Source: Krasilnikovozyma curviuscula | Taxonomy: Eukaryota; Basidiomycota; Tremellomycetes; Cystofilobasidiales; Mrakiaceae | Length of the DNA stretch: 64,000 bases | Reading direction: 5' to 3' | Assembly: GCA_014825775.1 (NCBI GenBank) | Contig: MVAQ01000014.1 | Span: 124,001-188,000 of the forward strand | In this document: positions 32,871 through 45,319 of the stretch, one piece after another | Numbering within the stretch: position 1 is the stretch's first letter | How the letters are laid out: every line of letters starts with the position of its first letter | The notes under the pieces: model-generated | Databases searched by the model: none | Seen by the model: the letters and a program-made list of their open reading frames with translations, nothing else | Told to the model about the DNA's origin: nothing | Program-made: the position numbers and the translations under genes

Positions 32871-33794
32871 TTATTGTATGAGGTCGTCTGGTGCGTTGAC
32901 AGTCAGCAACCCTCTTTCTTTCTGTAGTCGAGCGGTGTATGTTTTCGAGACGATGTTGTCTGTGGGTTCGTATTGATGCCGAATTGAGCGGATAGAAGAT
33001 GAGAGATAGGGAAATTTGGTGCCAACAAATTTAAAATACAAGCGTTTGAGTGCCAGATGAAGGGAACCACGCAAGCCGAGGAGACTAGTAAGTTGGGGGC
33101 TGCTCTGGCGCAAAGAGAGGAATGGGACGTACAGGCTTCCATGTATCTCTCCATACACTGGCTCAGGCATCCCTCTTCACCTCGAGACAGAGATGTTGAT
33201 GGCTTCGGTACACATTTCTGGTAGCACTGTGAAAGGTAGACCGGGGCGGTTTGAAGTGGCGGCGGACCATATCGCAAATAGAGGCCAGAGTGGCGAGTTG
33301 GAAAAGAACGGAGGTGTAAGGAGGAAAAACCCAACGGAGCCAGTTAATAAACCATGAGTATATAGTAATTGATGGAAAAGAGGTTCTTACCTTTTCGTTC
33401 ATTTTCTGCAGCATTCAGTTCGATTTTTTAACCAGACAAATATGACGACAGCAGAGCAGATCAATGAAAGAATTGACAGTTTCAGTAACATGAATCGACT
33501 GGACTCTTTGAATCTATAACTTGAACTTCTAGAGAGAAGCAGGACAAATCTTAAAAACCATACTGACGTTGACGAGTTCCTGAGCGTTTGCAAGGGCAAG
33601 CTCATTCCTGACCTGTTCCATGATCTGAGCTTTCTTCTGAGACGCATCTATTTGTTACGATGCGGATACCAAAGAAGAGAGGAAGGTCTTAGATTTTTGT
33701 ATCTGTTCTCTGCGAAATTCATTGAAGCACGAGGGGAGGTGGTTGCCTTACCTGTCGCAGCAGGAGAAGCTGACTTGTTGAACATTGAAGACAT
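32871..33794 (-). CDS. TIM13: Mitochondrial intermembrane-space chaperone TIM13
   Basis: Small Tim protein that partners Tim8 to carry hydrophobic precursors through the intermembrane space. Five exons: MSSMFNKSASPAAT (from ATG 33794), ASQKKAQIMEQVRNELALAN with AQELVN, a 15-nt micro-exon (33391-33405, KMNEK), CYQKCVPKPSTSLSRGEEGC with LSQCMERYMEA, and YNIVSKTYTARLQKERGLLT with VNAPDDLIQ. The twin C-x3-C motifs (CYQKC and CLSQC) that form two disulfides via Mia40 are intact, separated by the usual loop. Splice phases all agree, and the roughly 105-residue length suits the family. Divergent from the GIR2-like gene, 265 nt away. Confidence 0.93.
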
Positions 33795-34059
33795 GACTGG
33801 AGGTTGATTTTGGAGGATTCCTGTTCAGACGCTTAGATAGCTATGGATTTTCTCTCGAGAGTCGAATTAATCGAGTTGAGCGTCAGGCGCAAGAGGAAAA
33901 CCAGCTTAGGTTGAGTTCGACCCATCAAAGCCATTACAAAACCCAGGAATTTGACTCCTTTCAGGAAATAGTACTTGTGGAATAGAAACAGAACCTTATT
34001 AGTCCATCTAGAATCAGCTACTTCTACGTGGAATCGGGAGAGAACTTGCAGCTGAGGCC
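33795..34059. promoter_or_regulatory. Shared divergent promoter, TIM13 / GIR2-like gene
   Basis: The two start codons are 265 nt apart in opposite directions. No TATA box visible; a compact bidirectional housekeeping promoter is the simplest reading. Confidence 0.45.
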
Positions 34060-35289
34060 ATGTCGAGTGAGTATAGACCGACTCTGATGCCTACAAAGGC
34101 ATTGAATTAGCTAATCATCTTGGTCAACTTTGTTTATCTCAGATCAGGAGATCTTAGCTGAAGAGTTTGAGGTGCTGCAAAGCATCTTCCTCGAGGAGGA
34201 ACTGGAAAGTAAGAACGCTGCCTCTCTACTCTTTGCTCTCCTTCAATCCACACTGACTCTTTCTTCAATACCTGTAGTTATTTCTGACTCCCATCTCAAA
34301 ATTCTCATTGAACCAGAAGCGTCGTCCTCATCAGCTCAATCATGTTCGTTCTCTCTCCTTACTTCTTCCAAGAGAATTAGCCTTCTAAGGCACATACTTC
34401 ACCATTTGATATCCAGTCACAATCAAACTCGACATCCGATACCCTTTAGAATATCCTGAGATACCGCCGATACTGATGTTTGAGTCCGTTGCTGGAGGTG
34501 AGGAACTTTCGGAGGAAGAAGAGGAGGAGCTACAAAGGGAAATGAAGACACTGGTGGGTGATACTGCTTTGTCATTGTGACTGATTTCTCGTCATTTTCT
34601 CACGGCTGGTATTGGTCTTCTCAATTTTATTTCCCGAAAATCCTACTGGCACATGTATGGTTTCTATGGTTGCAACATTCGTTTGGCCGGGCGCTCTCCA
34701 TTTGCGATAGGCTGAAGAATCCCAAGGCGAACCTGTAACCTTCACCCTCGCCTCGCAACTAAAGGAGTCCCTCTCACAGTTACTCATTACCCGGGCCCAG
34801 AAAGAAAAAGAAGCCGCCGACGAGCGCTATCGTAAGGAGGAGGAAGCTGCTGCCGCACGTCTGGCGGGAACCAAAGTCACTCCAGAGTCGTTTTTGACGT
34901 GGAAGGCTGAGTTCTTGGTGCAGATGAAAGAAAGGAAAGAGAAGGAAGACGTTGATCGGATCAAAGGTCTCAGTCCGAAGGAGAGGGAAGAGGTTAAGAA
35001 GGTGAAAGCTAGGTTAAGCGGTAAGTTCTCCATTTTCCATTTTTTTCGATCACCATATCAAGAACTGATCGTGATTCTCTTGTCCTGCCCAGGAAAACAA
35101 CTCTTTTCCCTTCGGCCGGAATTGTACAAAGACGACGCGCTCGATGCGTCGCTCATCGAAGAAGGCACGACCGAAGTAGATCTGAGTCAGTACGACCGTG
35201 AAGCGCGAGATGCGGCGCGAAGGGAGGAAGAAGAAGAGAGGGAGAAAGTTGAAAGTGTGGAAGAAGGATGGAGGAGTGATGACGATTAG
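34060..35289 (+). CDS. GIR2: RWD-domain protein of the GIR2/RWDD1 (DFRP2) family
   Basis: Cytosolic partner of developmentally regulated GTP-binding proteins (yeast Rbg2) and of Gcn1 in translation control. Exon 1 is 7 nt of coding sequence (ATG TCG A, 34060-34066). The next exon reads NQEILAEEFEVLQSIFLEEE, a classic RWD start. IISDSHLKILIEPEASSSS and FTIKLDIRYPLEYPEIPPIL carry the YPxxxP core. AEESQGEPVTFTLASQLKES continues the RWD fold, followed by a charged helix. The DFRP-type C-terminus is visible as GTKVTPESFLTWKAEFLVQM and, after another intron, GKQLFSLRPELYKDDALDAS, ending in an acidic tail at 35289. Phases agree throughout. It ends tail-to-tail with WSS1, only 227 nt apart. Confidence 0.9.
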
Positions 35290-35516
35290 TTTTATTGCTT
35301 AGGCAGTCGAACTGATGTGTTTTGGGATGTATTTTCTTGCTTGGTCCACAATGCAGATTTGAAATGGCAATATGTTTTGCAATCAAACGGCATGGGGTAT
35401 TATTAAGAAGAGGTATAGGTTTTTAAAAGAAGTCTGAAGTATTCCTCGAGACTGAGGGGTATAAATGACGGATACCGCCGAACGCCCCTGGTGCCCACGG
35501 CATATCTACTGCTCCC

Positions 35517-37103
35517 TCAACTACTACTCTTCATTCTTCCACAACCCCAACAAGTCCAGTGACCAGCTTCTTCGAATTTTCCACACGCTTCACAAACCCA
35601 GTTACCTTTGGTCCTAGCGATCCATTCGGCTCGTTTCTGGTCTTCTTCAGCTGCCAAAATCAAAGTGAACGCTTCGGGACGAGGAGTAGAGCAGAGAGGA
35701 CAAGACGCTGTGGAAAGAGGGGATAATAATGTGCAGGTTGGACATGACCAGGTTGGATGGTCGGAAAGAAGAGACGATTTGGTCAAAGAGTGGGAGGGGA
35801 CGTGAAGGGCTGGTGCAGGTGTTGGTCTTGACGCTGTCGATACTGAAGCTGGAGATTTATGTGTAGCTGGTAGTTTTGGAGAAGATGTTTGGGATATTGT
35901 TGATTCTGTTAGAACAGTTGATTTTGTTGTCGTTGTACTAGTGTTTGGTGCTGAACTGCCCTTCGGCTTATTGTCCCCACGATGCTTCTCCTCTTCGTCG
36001 CTACTGTCCATCGTCAAATCCATTATATTGTTCACCATTTCTTTCGCATCCGTCTGAATTGAGTCTTGAGCAGCCTTCCTAACTTCTTCATTCCTACTTA
36101 TTTCGTCTGTTGTTGGACAGGTAGCGTCGTCCTTTGCGCGTCGTTCAGCAGCCTGGGGTTTGGCAGAGGCCAGTGTTTCAGCCATTGTACTTCGATGTCG
36201 TTCAAGAAGGAAAAGTTTGACGTACAGCAGCAAGTCTTTCCCTCATCGGCCTCATATCGACACCTGAAGGACCACCGCCGAGTCTCCCACCTGGCCCCAT
36301 GAGTCTCTGCTTCTTGAACCTTTCCTCAGCAGCTTCTAGTTGTTTTTGCTTGCGCTGCCATTCGGGAACATCGTGTGCGATGCCAACGCCGACACGGGAG
36401 CCATTTGACAGGAAGCCTAAATCAGAAGAGACATTGTTAGAGCTGCTAAATTCAGAGTTAAGGGTTTTGGAAATAATCTTTACCATCTCCAGTATAGCCT
36501 TCATGCGAGTTTCAGAATGAAAATCAGAACGCGGAATTGAAATGTAGAGCAAGCGAAAACGTAGGTCTCACCTTTTCTCTGCAGCTCATCAAACTCATCC
36601 TCTAACTTTTTCAAGAAGGCATAGAATGCAGCATCGTGTGGTCCATGGACATTATGAGTGAGCTGCCAAAGGTTCGCGTATATTAGCATCAAAAGCGCAA
36701 TACGAGAATAACGTTTTACTGCCAAAGGAGCTCACCTCATGCAGCATAGTACCGATAAGATCCTCCATTTCAAGAAATTTAGACTCGTCATGGGCCGGCC
36801 TGAGCCGAATCAAAATCTTCTGCCCGCCGCCCATGTTCATGCCCAACAAGCCAGGGTTTGAAGGGAAGAACTCGGCGAGGATAGGAAGATTCCAATCGTG
36901 TGCTTTCATTATCGGCTTGACCTATTTAAATCATCAACCAACAAAAGGAGACATCGGTTCGAAACTGACGGGGGAGGTTACTGGCAGGCGAACACACGCA
37001 CCAAAGACGCGATTTTCTGGAGCATGACCAGTGCTTCGTCTGACCTAGGCTTTGATTTGAGGTGTTGGAATGAGTCAACAAGGTATGGTTTATGAGCTAC
37101 CAT
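35517..37103 (-). CDS. WSS1: WSS1-type DNA-protein crosslink metalloprotease (WLM domain, two RanBP2 zinc fingers, SIM)
   Basis: SUMO-associated metalloprotease that degrades proteins crosslinked to DNA. From ATG 37103 the exons read MVAHKPYLVDSFQHLKSKPR, VKPIMKAHDWNLPILAEFFP with GLLGMNMGGGQKILIRLRPA, then the zinc protease site split by an intron between MLHE and LTHNVHGPHDAAF, giving HELTHNVHGPHD. After FLSNGSRVGVGIAHDVPEWQ and a basic helix, a spliced junction (donor GTACGT, acceptor CCCAG) continues AAERRAKDDATC. The linker holds IMDLTMDSSDEEE, a SUMO-interacting motif with its acidic flank. Two RanBP2-type fingers follow: SCPTCTLLSPLSTASCPLC and VCEACGKFEEAGHWTCWGC, each C-x2-C-x10-C-x2-C. 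It ends MKSSS. The catalytic Glu and the zinc His residues are present. Confidence 0.93.
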
Positions 37104-37724
37104 CGTGAGGTATCGTCTCGTAGCTGTTGTCTTTGTATGGTGAGAGCGAGGTTGAATGAGTAATCAGATCGGTATAAGCCAAAGATGAGAATTTCGAGAA
37201 TTCAACGAGCTAGGGTATAAGAAAGGAGTCAAATAGGGCCCGCTCAGGTATAGATCAGGGCCCAAATAACTGGCTTCCTGAAGAAATGGGTTCCATGCAT
37301 TATCTGTAGTTAGTTTCAGACTTGGAGACGTTCTAGGGAGCTCAAACAGTGAAATTGGCTCACTCACTTGGCCTTTGGATTACAAACGAAATCTAAGAAG
37401 ATGTGAAGCTTTCTTTCTTCTGTCTCTTTGATATTGAGGTTGATCTGGTATAATGACAACTCAATACTGCACACGAGGCGTCGAGCTGGAATTCTCTCGC
37501 GCCGCCACGGAGACCAGGCAATAGCGTCTTGCACCAAGAAAATCAGCGACACGGGTATAGTTTTATCATTAGAAAGGAAGAAAAAGTTAGGATGGGAAAA
37601 TGCAAGAGGTGGGGGCAGTCTAAGGAAGAAAAGAAGTAGAAAGTAGATACGTGCAGTTTACAGACAGACAAGAGAAAGGAAAGATGATGAATATACAGCG
37701 GTCGAAGCAATCCTCCTCTACCTT
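37104..37724. other. Intergenic, WSS1 promoter and Rab 3' end
   Basis: Two adjoining minus frames (37364-37552 with IPARRLVCSIELSLYQINLN, and 37164-37367) could be joined to encode a short protein, but the phase at the obvious donor leads to an early stop. I record them only as a weak possibility. Confidence 0.3.
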
Positions 37725-38867
37725 CTAGCAAGAGCAATAACTACCTCCAGCAGCAGCCGTGTTATCCGTCAAGTTGACGGTTGTCGATTCCGCCGTCGCC
37801 GTCGTGCTGGATTTCGGTGGTGCCTTCATGTAAAGCTCGGGAGTTGCAATAATCTGCCTGACGACCTCTCCAAACCCTTCTCTCACACCTTCACCAGTTT
37901 TTGCACTCGCTTCTCTGAATAAGGCGCCCATTCGGTCTGCAAACTCTTTGCCCTGCTCTGTCGTCACAGCTCGACTGAATTCCTTGTCCGTCTTGTTGCC
38001 GATAATGAGAAGGGCTATGGATGGATGGGTATAAGTTCGAAGTTCAGTGAACCAGTGGGGTAGCGAGTGGAATGTCGGTGGTGATGTTGAGTCGTAGACT
38101 ATTCACAGTTGCGTTTGGAAACAGGCGAGCCTTAAGTCAAACAGAGAAGTTGCATCGAGGTTTCGGCGGTAGGGTCTCCAGACTCACCAAGAATAACACC
38201 TTGAGCTCCTCTATAATAACTGCTTGTTAAAGTTCGGAATCGTTCTTGTCCTGTTAGTTGCATTATGCGGGTACGTCAAGGAGAAGGAGCAGGGGTCAGC
38301 ACGTTTCGCGAAAGGAAACCGATACAGATGAATGAGAGGTTTTAACGAACCTGCAGTGTCCTATAGATGACGAAAGGGATAGGTGAGAACTGAAGTGAGG
38401 AGGAATAAGAGCTAAATGGGACTTGTAACTGACCCATATCGATAGCTTGTATTTGACTCCATCGACTTCCAACGATTTCACCTTACTAACAAGGGTAAAT
38501 CCCGCAACAGCATCCAGAAGAGAAGAACACCAGAAGCCCAAAATGAACAGAAGAGAGTGGGCGTCAGTACCATGATCTGTATTCCATCCAGCGAAACATT
38601 CCTCTCCACTTCGCTCTTCCTTTCTCACCACGAAATACTGGTAACTCACAAGTCGACGCCAATGGTGCTGGTAGCCTCTTCTTCAGAGACAAAATCGTCG
38701 TCTGTGAATCTGAGCAGCAGGCTCGATTTTCCGACGGCAGAGTTGCCTATCAGGAGAATCTTGAGGTTGGCTGGAGTCACAGATACACAAGAGGGGGTTA
38801 ACGGGACATACGGGGCCCAGGGCTGAATAGATAATTACTCACGAGGTGGGGCTGATATGACACTCAT
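37725..38867 (-). CDS. Rab18-like small GTPase
   Basis: Membrane-traffic GTPase; the closest human family member by eye is Rab18 (ER/lipid-droplet contacts). From ATG 38867: MSVISAPPR, then LKILLIGNSAVGKSSLLLRF (P-loop GNSAVGKS), TDDDFVSEEEATSTIGVDF (switch I), FLVSKVKSLEVDGVKYKLSI, and [20 protein letters not shown] assembled from three short exons (switch II). Then LIIGNKTDKE (NKxD), EASAKTGEGVREGF (SAK) and a C-terminus AAAGGSYCSC with two cysteines for geranylgeranylation. All five G motifs are intact. The stop is at 37725. The subfamily call is an inference; the GTPase fold is certain. Confidence 0.92.
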
Positions 38868-39176
38868 ATCACTGTAGAAGAGGAGGAGAGGGGACGGTGG
38901 ATTAGAAGGAAGGCAGAAAACGAGGAGGGAGGCAGTTGGCGGTCAGTTAGTTTGGACTCTTGGGGCGGTGTCAGTACCCGACGCGGCACAAGTTTCACCA
39001 TCTGTTTACTTTTTTTTTACTTTTTTATTATTATTGGGACGATGAACTTTCGAACGGGAGAGAGTCATATAAAGATATGGCGTCTTGTATAAAATATAGT
39101 TCTAAAGTCGTAATAGCCGTGAGAGTAGCGCATTGTCATCGTATCTCTGTAACTTCTAAAAATCCTTGAAATCAAA
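38868..39176. other. Intergenic, Rab promoter and ABCC 3' end
   Basis: About 310 nt with a T-rich tract at 39008-39030. No coding signal. Confidence 0.4.
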
Positions 39177-42100
39177 TCAAGACTGGACGACAGTGATTTC
39201 TCCATCACTACCAGATTCATGTCCGAAGAGACCTTGACTTTCCGCAAGCTCTCTGAAGATGCCGTCGGCGTGCTTCAAGAGGTCTTGGGGAGTGCCCCAT
39301 TCAACGACAGCTCCCTTGTCGAGTACAAGGATGCGGTCAAAATCTATGATGGTAGAGATTCGACTGGATAAAGTTTTTGTTACAATCAATACTACTAGAT
39401 GCATCGGTGTGGTAGCAAGAGAGCAGTACTCACTGAGCGACAGAGATGACTGTTGTGTTTTGCATTTGAGTTGCGATGATTGTTCGGATTTTCGCATCAG
39501 TCTCGTGGTCCATACTGAGAAATAAATTGTAGAGATTATTCAGACCTAGTGATGAAAGTCAAAAGGAAGAAGGATATCAACTCACCTTGATGTACTCTCA
39601 TCAAGGACCAAGATCTTCCTCTTTCTCAACAACGCCCTCGCCAAACATAAAAGCTGCCTCTGGCCCTTTGAAAACGACTCTGAATCAACAACAACCCATT
39701 CGAGCTTTCCCTCAAGCTCATTGATGACGTTCTCAAGGCCAACAGTTTTAAGTGCAGCCCAAACCGCGTCGTCTGTGCTCGAGGAGGTCAAGTCGAGATT
39801 ATCGCGGAGCGTACCATGCCAGAGGAACTACAGAAAACGATGAGTTAGTTTCTAGAGAGGTTAAAACACAGTAGAAGGAGCTGTGCTCACTGGTTCTTGA
39901 GACACTATCGACAGAGAGGTCCTGAGTTCCTCAAGGGGCATCTCAAAGATATCTCGTCCGTCAATCTTAATGGCACCTGTTGCGAAGTTTCCATCTACTG
40001 CTCTGAACAGACTCATCAAAGTTGTTGATTTGCCAGACCCTGGATCCAAAACAGAAAGTTAACACTGACACCGATGTATCGGGTCCAGTAACAGGACAGT
40101 AAGTGTCTAACCTGATCGGCCGCAGATACCAAGCTTGAGACCTCCTTGGAGATGGAATGAAACATTCGATAAGACTGGAGGATCATTTTCCTTGTACTTC
40201 ATCGAATATTCTTTGAACTAGAAGAAACGTAGTGAAAATGTAAGGGTTGAGACAAAATAGTAGACAGCGATGCGACTGACCTCAACAGCTCCGTGAGAAG
40301 GCCATTCGAGACCCTTCTCAGATTCAGGCTCGTAATCATCGTCTTTCTCCTCTGGTTCGAGATAGGCAAATCTATAGATTCTTTCGACGGAAACAGAGCC
40401 GTTCTAGCAAAGAGTGCGTTTCTGTCAATTGTTGGTGTTGACCATGTCCTAAAAACTAAAGCGACTTACTTCAAGAAGAGCATAACTCTGCATCAGCTGA
40501 CTCAAAGTGCTACTCAATTCAGTCAACTGACTCAATGCAACTCCCAAGAAGGCAGCACTGCTCTTGTACCTCAACGAAACTGCGATCGTCGACATTCCAA
40601 CTGCAATCAAGAGAGTCAAAAATGACAGCCATACTCTCAGGAACCTCTGTCCTGCGAAACGCTGGTAGAACGGTGTTTGGGAGCGGTCGAGGAACAGGTC
40701 ATTCTGGGATTGAAAGAACGACTCGGCTTTGTATGCTCGTATGGTGGTAAGCGCGGACAGTGTAGTAGAAGAGAGTGTGTAAAGTGGGGATTTTGAGGCA
40801 ACGTCAAGCTTCTGGAGTTGTTTTGAAGTTGCGACGTAAAACTTCACAAGCAAGTAGTAGAATGGAGCCATGATGGGACTTTAGTCGAAAGATGATAACA
40901 GTCAGTGCGCCGAGTGAAAATACAAAGTGGAAGAATAACTCACATTGCGAGTCCAATCCACGGAGTTGCGATAACTGCCAATACCATAGGTTAGATCTCC
41001 AAATGTGTTTGATGAGAGAACAGCGCCAACACTCACTGAAATAGATCATGATTCCAACCAGAGACGCAAAATTTGAGATGCTGTTGATGAACGCCAAAGG
41101 GAAGCCAAAGTCAACCTCCTGAATATCCTGACTGAACCGATTCAAGATCTTCCCGGCAGGAGTCGTCAGCGAGAAAGACGGAGGCGCCATGAAGACACCT
41201 CGCAGTTCAGCAGCATGCAGTGCAACAGAGCTGAACTGTGAGATGATGATGATAAAGTACCCGAGCGCGAGAGTTGCAGCAAGAACGGAGGCGAAGTTAA
41301 GAGCTGCGAGACCGCCGATCCAGCCTGACATCGAAGACTCAGTGGCTCGTTCAGCAAAGTTTTTGTAGTATCCTTGTATTGACAGGTTTGTTGCTGAGAG
41401 GAGGGTCGACCTGTTAGGTAGCTCAAATGAATACCTGAATTAAAAATATAGACTTACCACTCCAGAGAAACATGAAACAACAAGCTGTCAACGTTCTCGA
41501 CACACCAGCCGCCTTGGCAAAGTAAGGGTAAACTCCCCAGCCGAGCTTCATATCATCCGTCAGCTCATCGTCATCTTGCTCTTCTTGATCATAGACCTCA
41601 ATCGTTCCTTCATTGACCTCTTGGGTAATTGCTGCTTCGACTTGAGTTGGGGAAGATGGTTCTTCTTCTTGTGAGGCTTCGCGGGCAGATATCAGAAACT
41701 CAGCACCTTGCGACTGTAGATCTTTGAGTGTGCCACAGTGGGTGACTTTTCCACAGTCAAGCACAATGACACCGTCAGCAGCATGTAGATGATTGACTAT
41801 ATGACCAAGTGATGTCAGTGGTGGCTGAGGATCCCGAGATTCACCAACTCACTATTATGTGTTACGACGATGCTAGTAGTCCTCTTCAGCAATCCGTTCT
41901 CTCCAAAAAGTCCCTCAAATACCTGAGCCTCTGATTTACCATCGAGAGCAGAGAACGTGTCGTCCAGAAGGATCAGGTCCGGACGACAGTAAACTGCACG
42001 AGCGAGCGCGATTCTTTGTCTTTGTCCGCCACTCAAGGTGTGTCCTTTCTCACCCAGCTTAGTGTCGTCTTTCATTGGAAAGCGTTGGATGTCGGGGAGC

Positions 42101-44788
42101 AGCGCGCAAACATTCTAGATGAAGAGATGATGATAAGTCAGTTTGGGAAGACCTTCCGGGGCTGAAGGACATTTTAAACCTTACAATAACAGTCGAGTAC
42201 CACGCTGGATCGTAGGCCTCAGCCATCAATATGTTCTCCTTGACAGTCCCCGGGAAAATGAAAGCCGTCTGGGATGCGAACGAAATCTTGGGCGTGTTAA
42301 TTTGGACGGATCCAGCGAGGCGGTGTGTTTCCTGGAGGATGGAGAACATGAGGGTGGATTTCCCAGACGCGACAGGGCCAACCACCATGTAGAGGTTGTT
42401 CTTCAGGAAGGTGAGGTCGACAGAGGCGAGAACCGGCTCAGTGTCAGATTCCCATTTGAAGGAAGCATCGTGAATCCTGACAGCGACGGATTCGTCTTGT
42501 TTCTCCGTCGCGATGCCGTTGACGTTGGCAGGAATCTCCTTCTCGTCCATGTTGATGAACGTCTGTATCCTCATCAGAGAAGAGTACGCAGCGATGAGTG
42601 AGGGAAGCATCTGGGCGATGGTGTTGACGGGGCTGGAGAAGAGGCCAACGGTGGTGAGGATAGTGAAGAGCTTCGAGACGGTGAGTTCTGCGGCGCGGCC
42701 TTGAGAGGATAGCACGCCGGCATATGTCCCTATGCAGACAAGACCGCAAAACATAGAGGCCGAGTTTCCAGCAATAGCGACAAGGACAATGAGTTCGCTG
42801 AGCGCGCAGACGCGAGAATGTTAGAGGCGTGACAAGAACAGGAAGGAGACGTGAGAAAAACTCACTAAAATTTCTTCAGCGCCTTTACCTCCACCAGCCT
42901 GAGCGCCGTGATACGGTTCATAATTTCCTGCTCGTAGCCGCTCAGTTTTACAGGAAGCAGCTGCGAGAAAATGGAGCTCAAAAGCTTGATCCTGTTGTCG
43001 ATGGCGCCCATCCACTTGTTTTGCGCCTTGCCAATGAACGGTGCCACACTCGTTGTCGACACGGTCATAACGATGATGAGTCCCAGAGGCGCTAGCATAG
43101 CCCACTGACACTGGAACCACAGTATGACGCACGCAAGTACGATCTCAAGCACCGACGCCCACATTTCATGCAACACTTCGAGACCTGAGCACACACGCTC
43201 CGTGTCTACCGACACGTACGTCGATGACGCACCTGTCCCGATGGAGCGAGCAGCCCCGGAGGAGAGACGCAGTGATTTGGCGTATATGGCCGCGACGAGA
43301 CCGGATCGCGTTTGGACGGTGAACGAGTACACCTGATTCCAGTAGAGCGCTGTCGAGACGCTTTATATTGGCAGCGAAATAGGGTCAGAGATTGACGATT
43401 TTATCTAATGAGGAAACTAGGCTTACCTGAGTGAAGTGTAGACGAGAACGAATCCTCCAACTAAGGCCCATCCGCGAACCATGGGAACCGTAGGGTCCTG
43501 TATCGACACGATCAACCCGATACCAACACAAACACAATTGAATTAAAAAAGAAAAAGAAAAAGAATTATATGAAGAATACAATGTTTACTTACAGCGATG
43601 AAAGCAGTCATGTCCTGCACCAAGTACACCTGAGCAAACGTCGCGACCAGCAGCACGATCCTGGGCACTATGGGTCCAATGAGCTTACCACCAAACGCGC
43701 GCCTCACGGCATTCAACAGCTGGTATTTTCCTGTCTTGGCCTTGGTGTTGTCTAAATGCGACATGATGGTTGTGCGGGTGAAGAGCGAGTAAAGGTCCTG
43801 CGGAATGACGCCGATCGTGTCGAGTGTCAAGGTGACCTTGGAACCGCGGTAGAGAATTGGGAGGAGGTTGGTGAAGAAGATTCGAGAGGTTAATGATGAG
43901 AGCTCTTCCGGGGATACTTTCTGTAGAAATCAAACGATCGTAATTGAGCATGAACATCTGTGTTGACGAAGGACGTAGCGAGACTTACAGCGAAGCTCTC
44001 AGATAACAACCTTCCCTTTCCCTTCATCTCCACCACTCCAATAAGCAATAACAAAGCACAAGTTGCTGCTCGAACTGCGAAGAAGGTGGGAAATGCTTCG
44101 GAGGCGCCGACAGCTGCAAGCGTGCGCAGGTTCGACGCTGTGAAGAGACCGAGGGCGAGGGAGGAGAGAGTGATTGTTGAAGAAGGTGCGAGAGAAGTAA
44201 AATGTGTGGTTATTGAAAGGAGGAAGAAGGCGATCTGGGGGGGAGGAGTCCAAACTGGTGTGAGAATGGAATGAAATATAGAGGATTCGGGCGGAGACCT
44301 GAGACTCACACTTCCTACGAGAGCCACAACAACACTTGCCAGGCTGACAATAGTGGCTTCAACTTCCCTCGCAAGGACAGCTGCCGCTATTGACACACCC
44401 AAGTAGCCCAGTCCGACGAGCAACTTTGCCAAAAAGAGGAACGACCATGTTTTCTTGAGTACAATTGGCGGCCTGTCGATAATTGAGAGACCGAGGAGGG
44501 AGAGGCAGAGGAGGATGAAGAGGCAGGTGGGCCCTGTGACGAGGATCCTAGTAAGCGAAATCGAGGATAAGTGAGTAGGCTCCAGCGAGCCCAGTCAAAA
44601 CAGGACATAGGTCACTCACGCTTCTTCAAAGAACAGAGTGCTGCAGTCGATCAAAAAGAGTATCAACAGTCAGATAATAAGAACATCAGTACATAAGAAC
44701 CAAGGATATCAACTCACAAGTCAAGTACTCTGCAGTCACTCCCGGGACCGAGCAGTTTATCGTTTGAGCACAAATCCAGAGTCGACAT
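39177..44788 (-). CDS. ABCC/MRP-type ABC transporter, full size
   Basis: ATP-driven exporter of the multidrug-resistance-associated/Ycf1-like family, expected in vacuole or plasma membrane and often handling glutathione conjugates. From ATG 44788 ([19 protein letters not shown]) an N-terminal membrane domain ([20 protein letters not shown]) is followed by TMD1 ([20 protein letters not shown]) and NBD1: Walker [12 protein letters not shown], signature [17 protein letters not shown], Walker [13 protein letters not shown]. An acidic linker ([16 protein letters not shown]) leads to TMD2 and NBD2: Walker [16 protein letters not shown] split by an intron, signature [16 protein letters not shown], Walker [11 protein letters not shown], and the H-loop His rebuilt by splicing (VISVAHRISTI). 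NBD1 has Asp instead of the catalytic Glu after Walker B, the usual asymmetry of MRPs. It ends [10 protein letters not shown]. About 20 introns. The substrate is unknown. Confidence 0.92.
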
Positions 44789-45319
44789 GGTTGATTTCCC
44801 CTCGCTGCAGCTAACGTAATAGAGAGAAGAAGTAATGAAAGAGCCAGGGATCTCGTTTACTTAAATATATACCTTAGTATATCCATATGGCGTTTTGCTG
44901 CTCAACCGGCGAGGGCACATCTGATGAAAGCAGGCGAACAAATTAGCGAAGCGAGTGATCGCATGGCGCGCGCATTCGATTACCCGTATCGAGCGTTATC
45001 GAACTTGCTGGGTTCCAGCGCAGTAATAAACCTCGATTGATTGGTTATTGACTGGACAGTAGATGGGGATTGGCGAGGGCTTCGCGGTGAACCAAGGTGC
45101 CATTCATCGTCGTTTGTTTACACTTTCACGCTAGTCCCATCTTGATAATAGGGAATACATTGTGTTCTATCGAATTCATGAAATGGTAGGTAAGTATCAC
45201 AACTTTCCAAATATACCTGGTCCTGAAAAGATATTCGTTTTTGGCAATCTGCCTTTGATGGATTTCTCTGTAGTTAGAGGCTTCTTCTAACAGTGACCCT
45301 CTCTTTCAAACCGTTCAAA
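44789..45319. promoter_or_regulatory. Shared divergent promoter, ABCC transporter / GRX5
   Basis: 531 nt between opposing start codons. No TATA box that I trust. Joint control of a probable glutathione-conjugate pump and a glutathione-dependent Fe-S protein would make sense but is inference. Confidence 0.35.

Noticed and set aside
36950..36965. tRNA B-box-like sequence GGTTCGAAACT
   Set aside because: It lies in the first intron of WSS1, has no matching A box at the right distance and no cloverleaf that I could fold.
42143..42749. Plus frame 42143-42601 and minus frame 42444-42749 rich in Arg/His
   Set aside because: Antisense or shifted shadows of ABCC NBD1; no domain.
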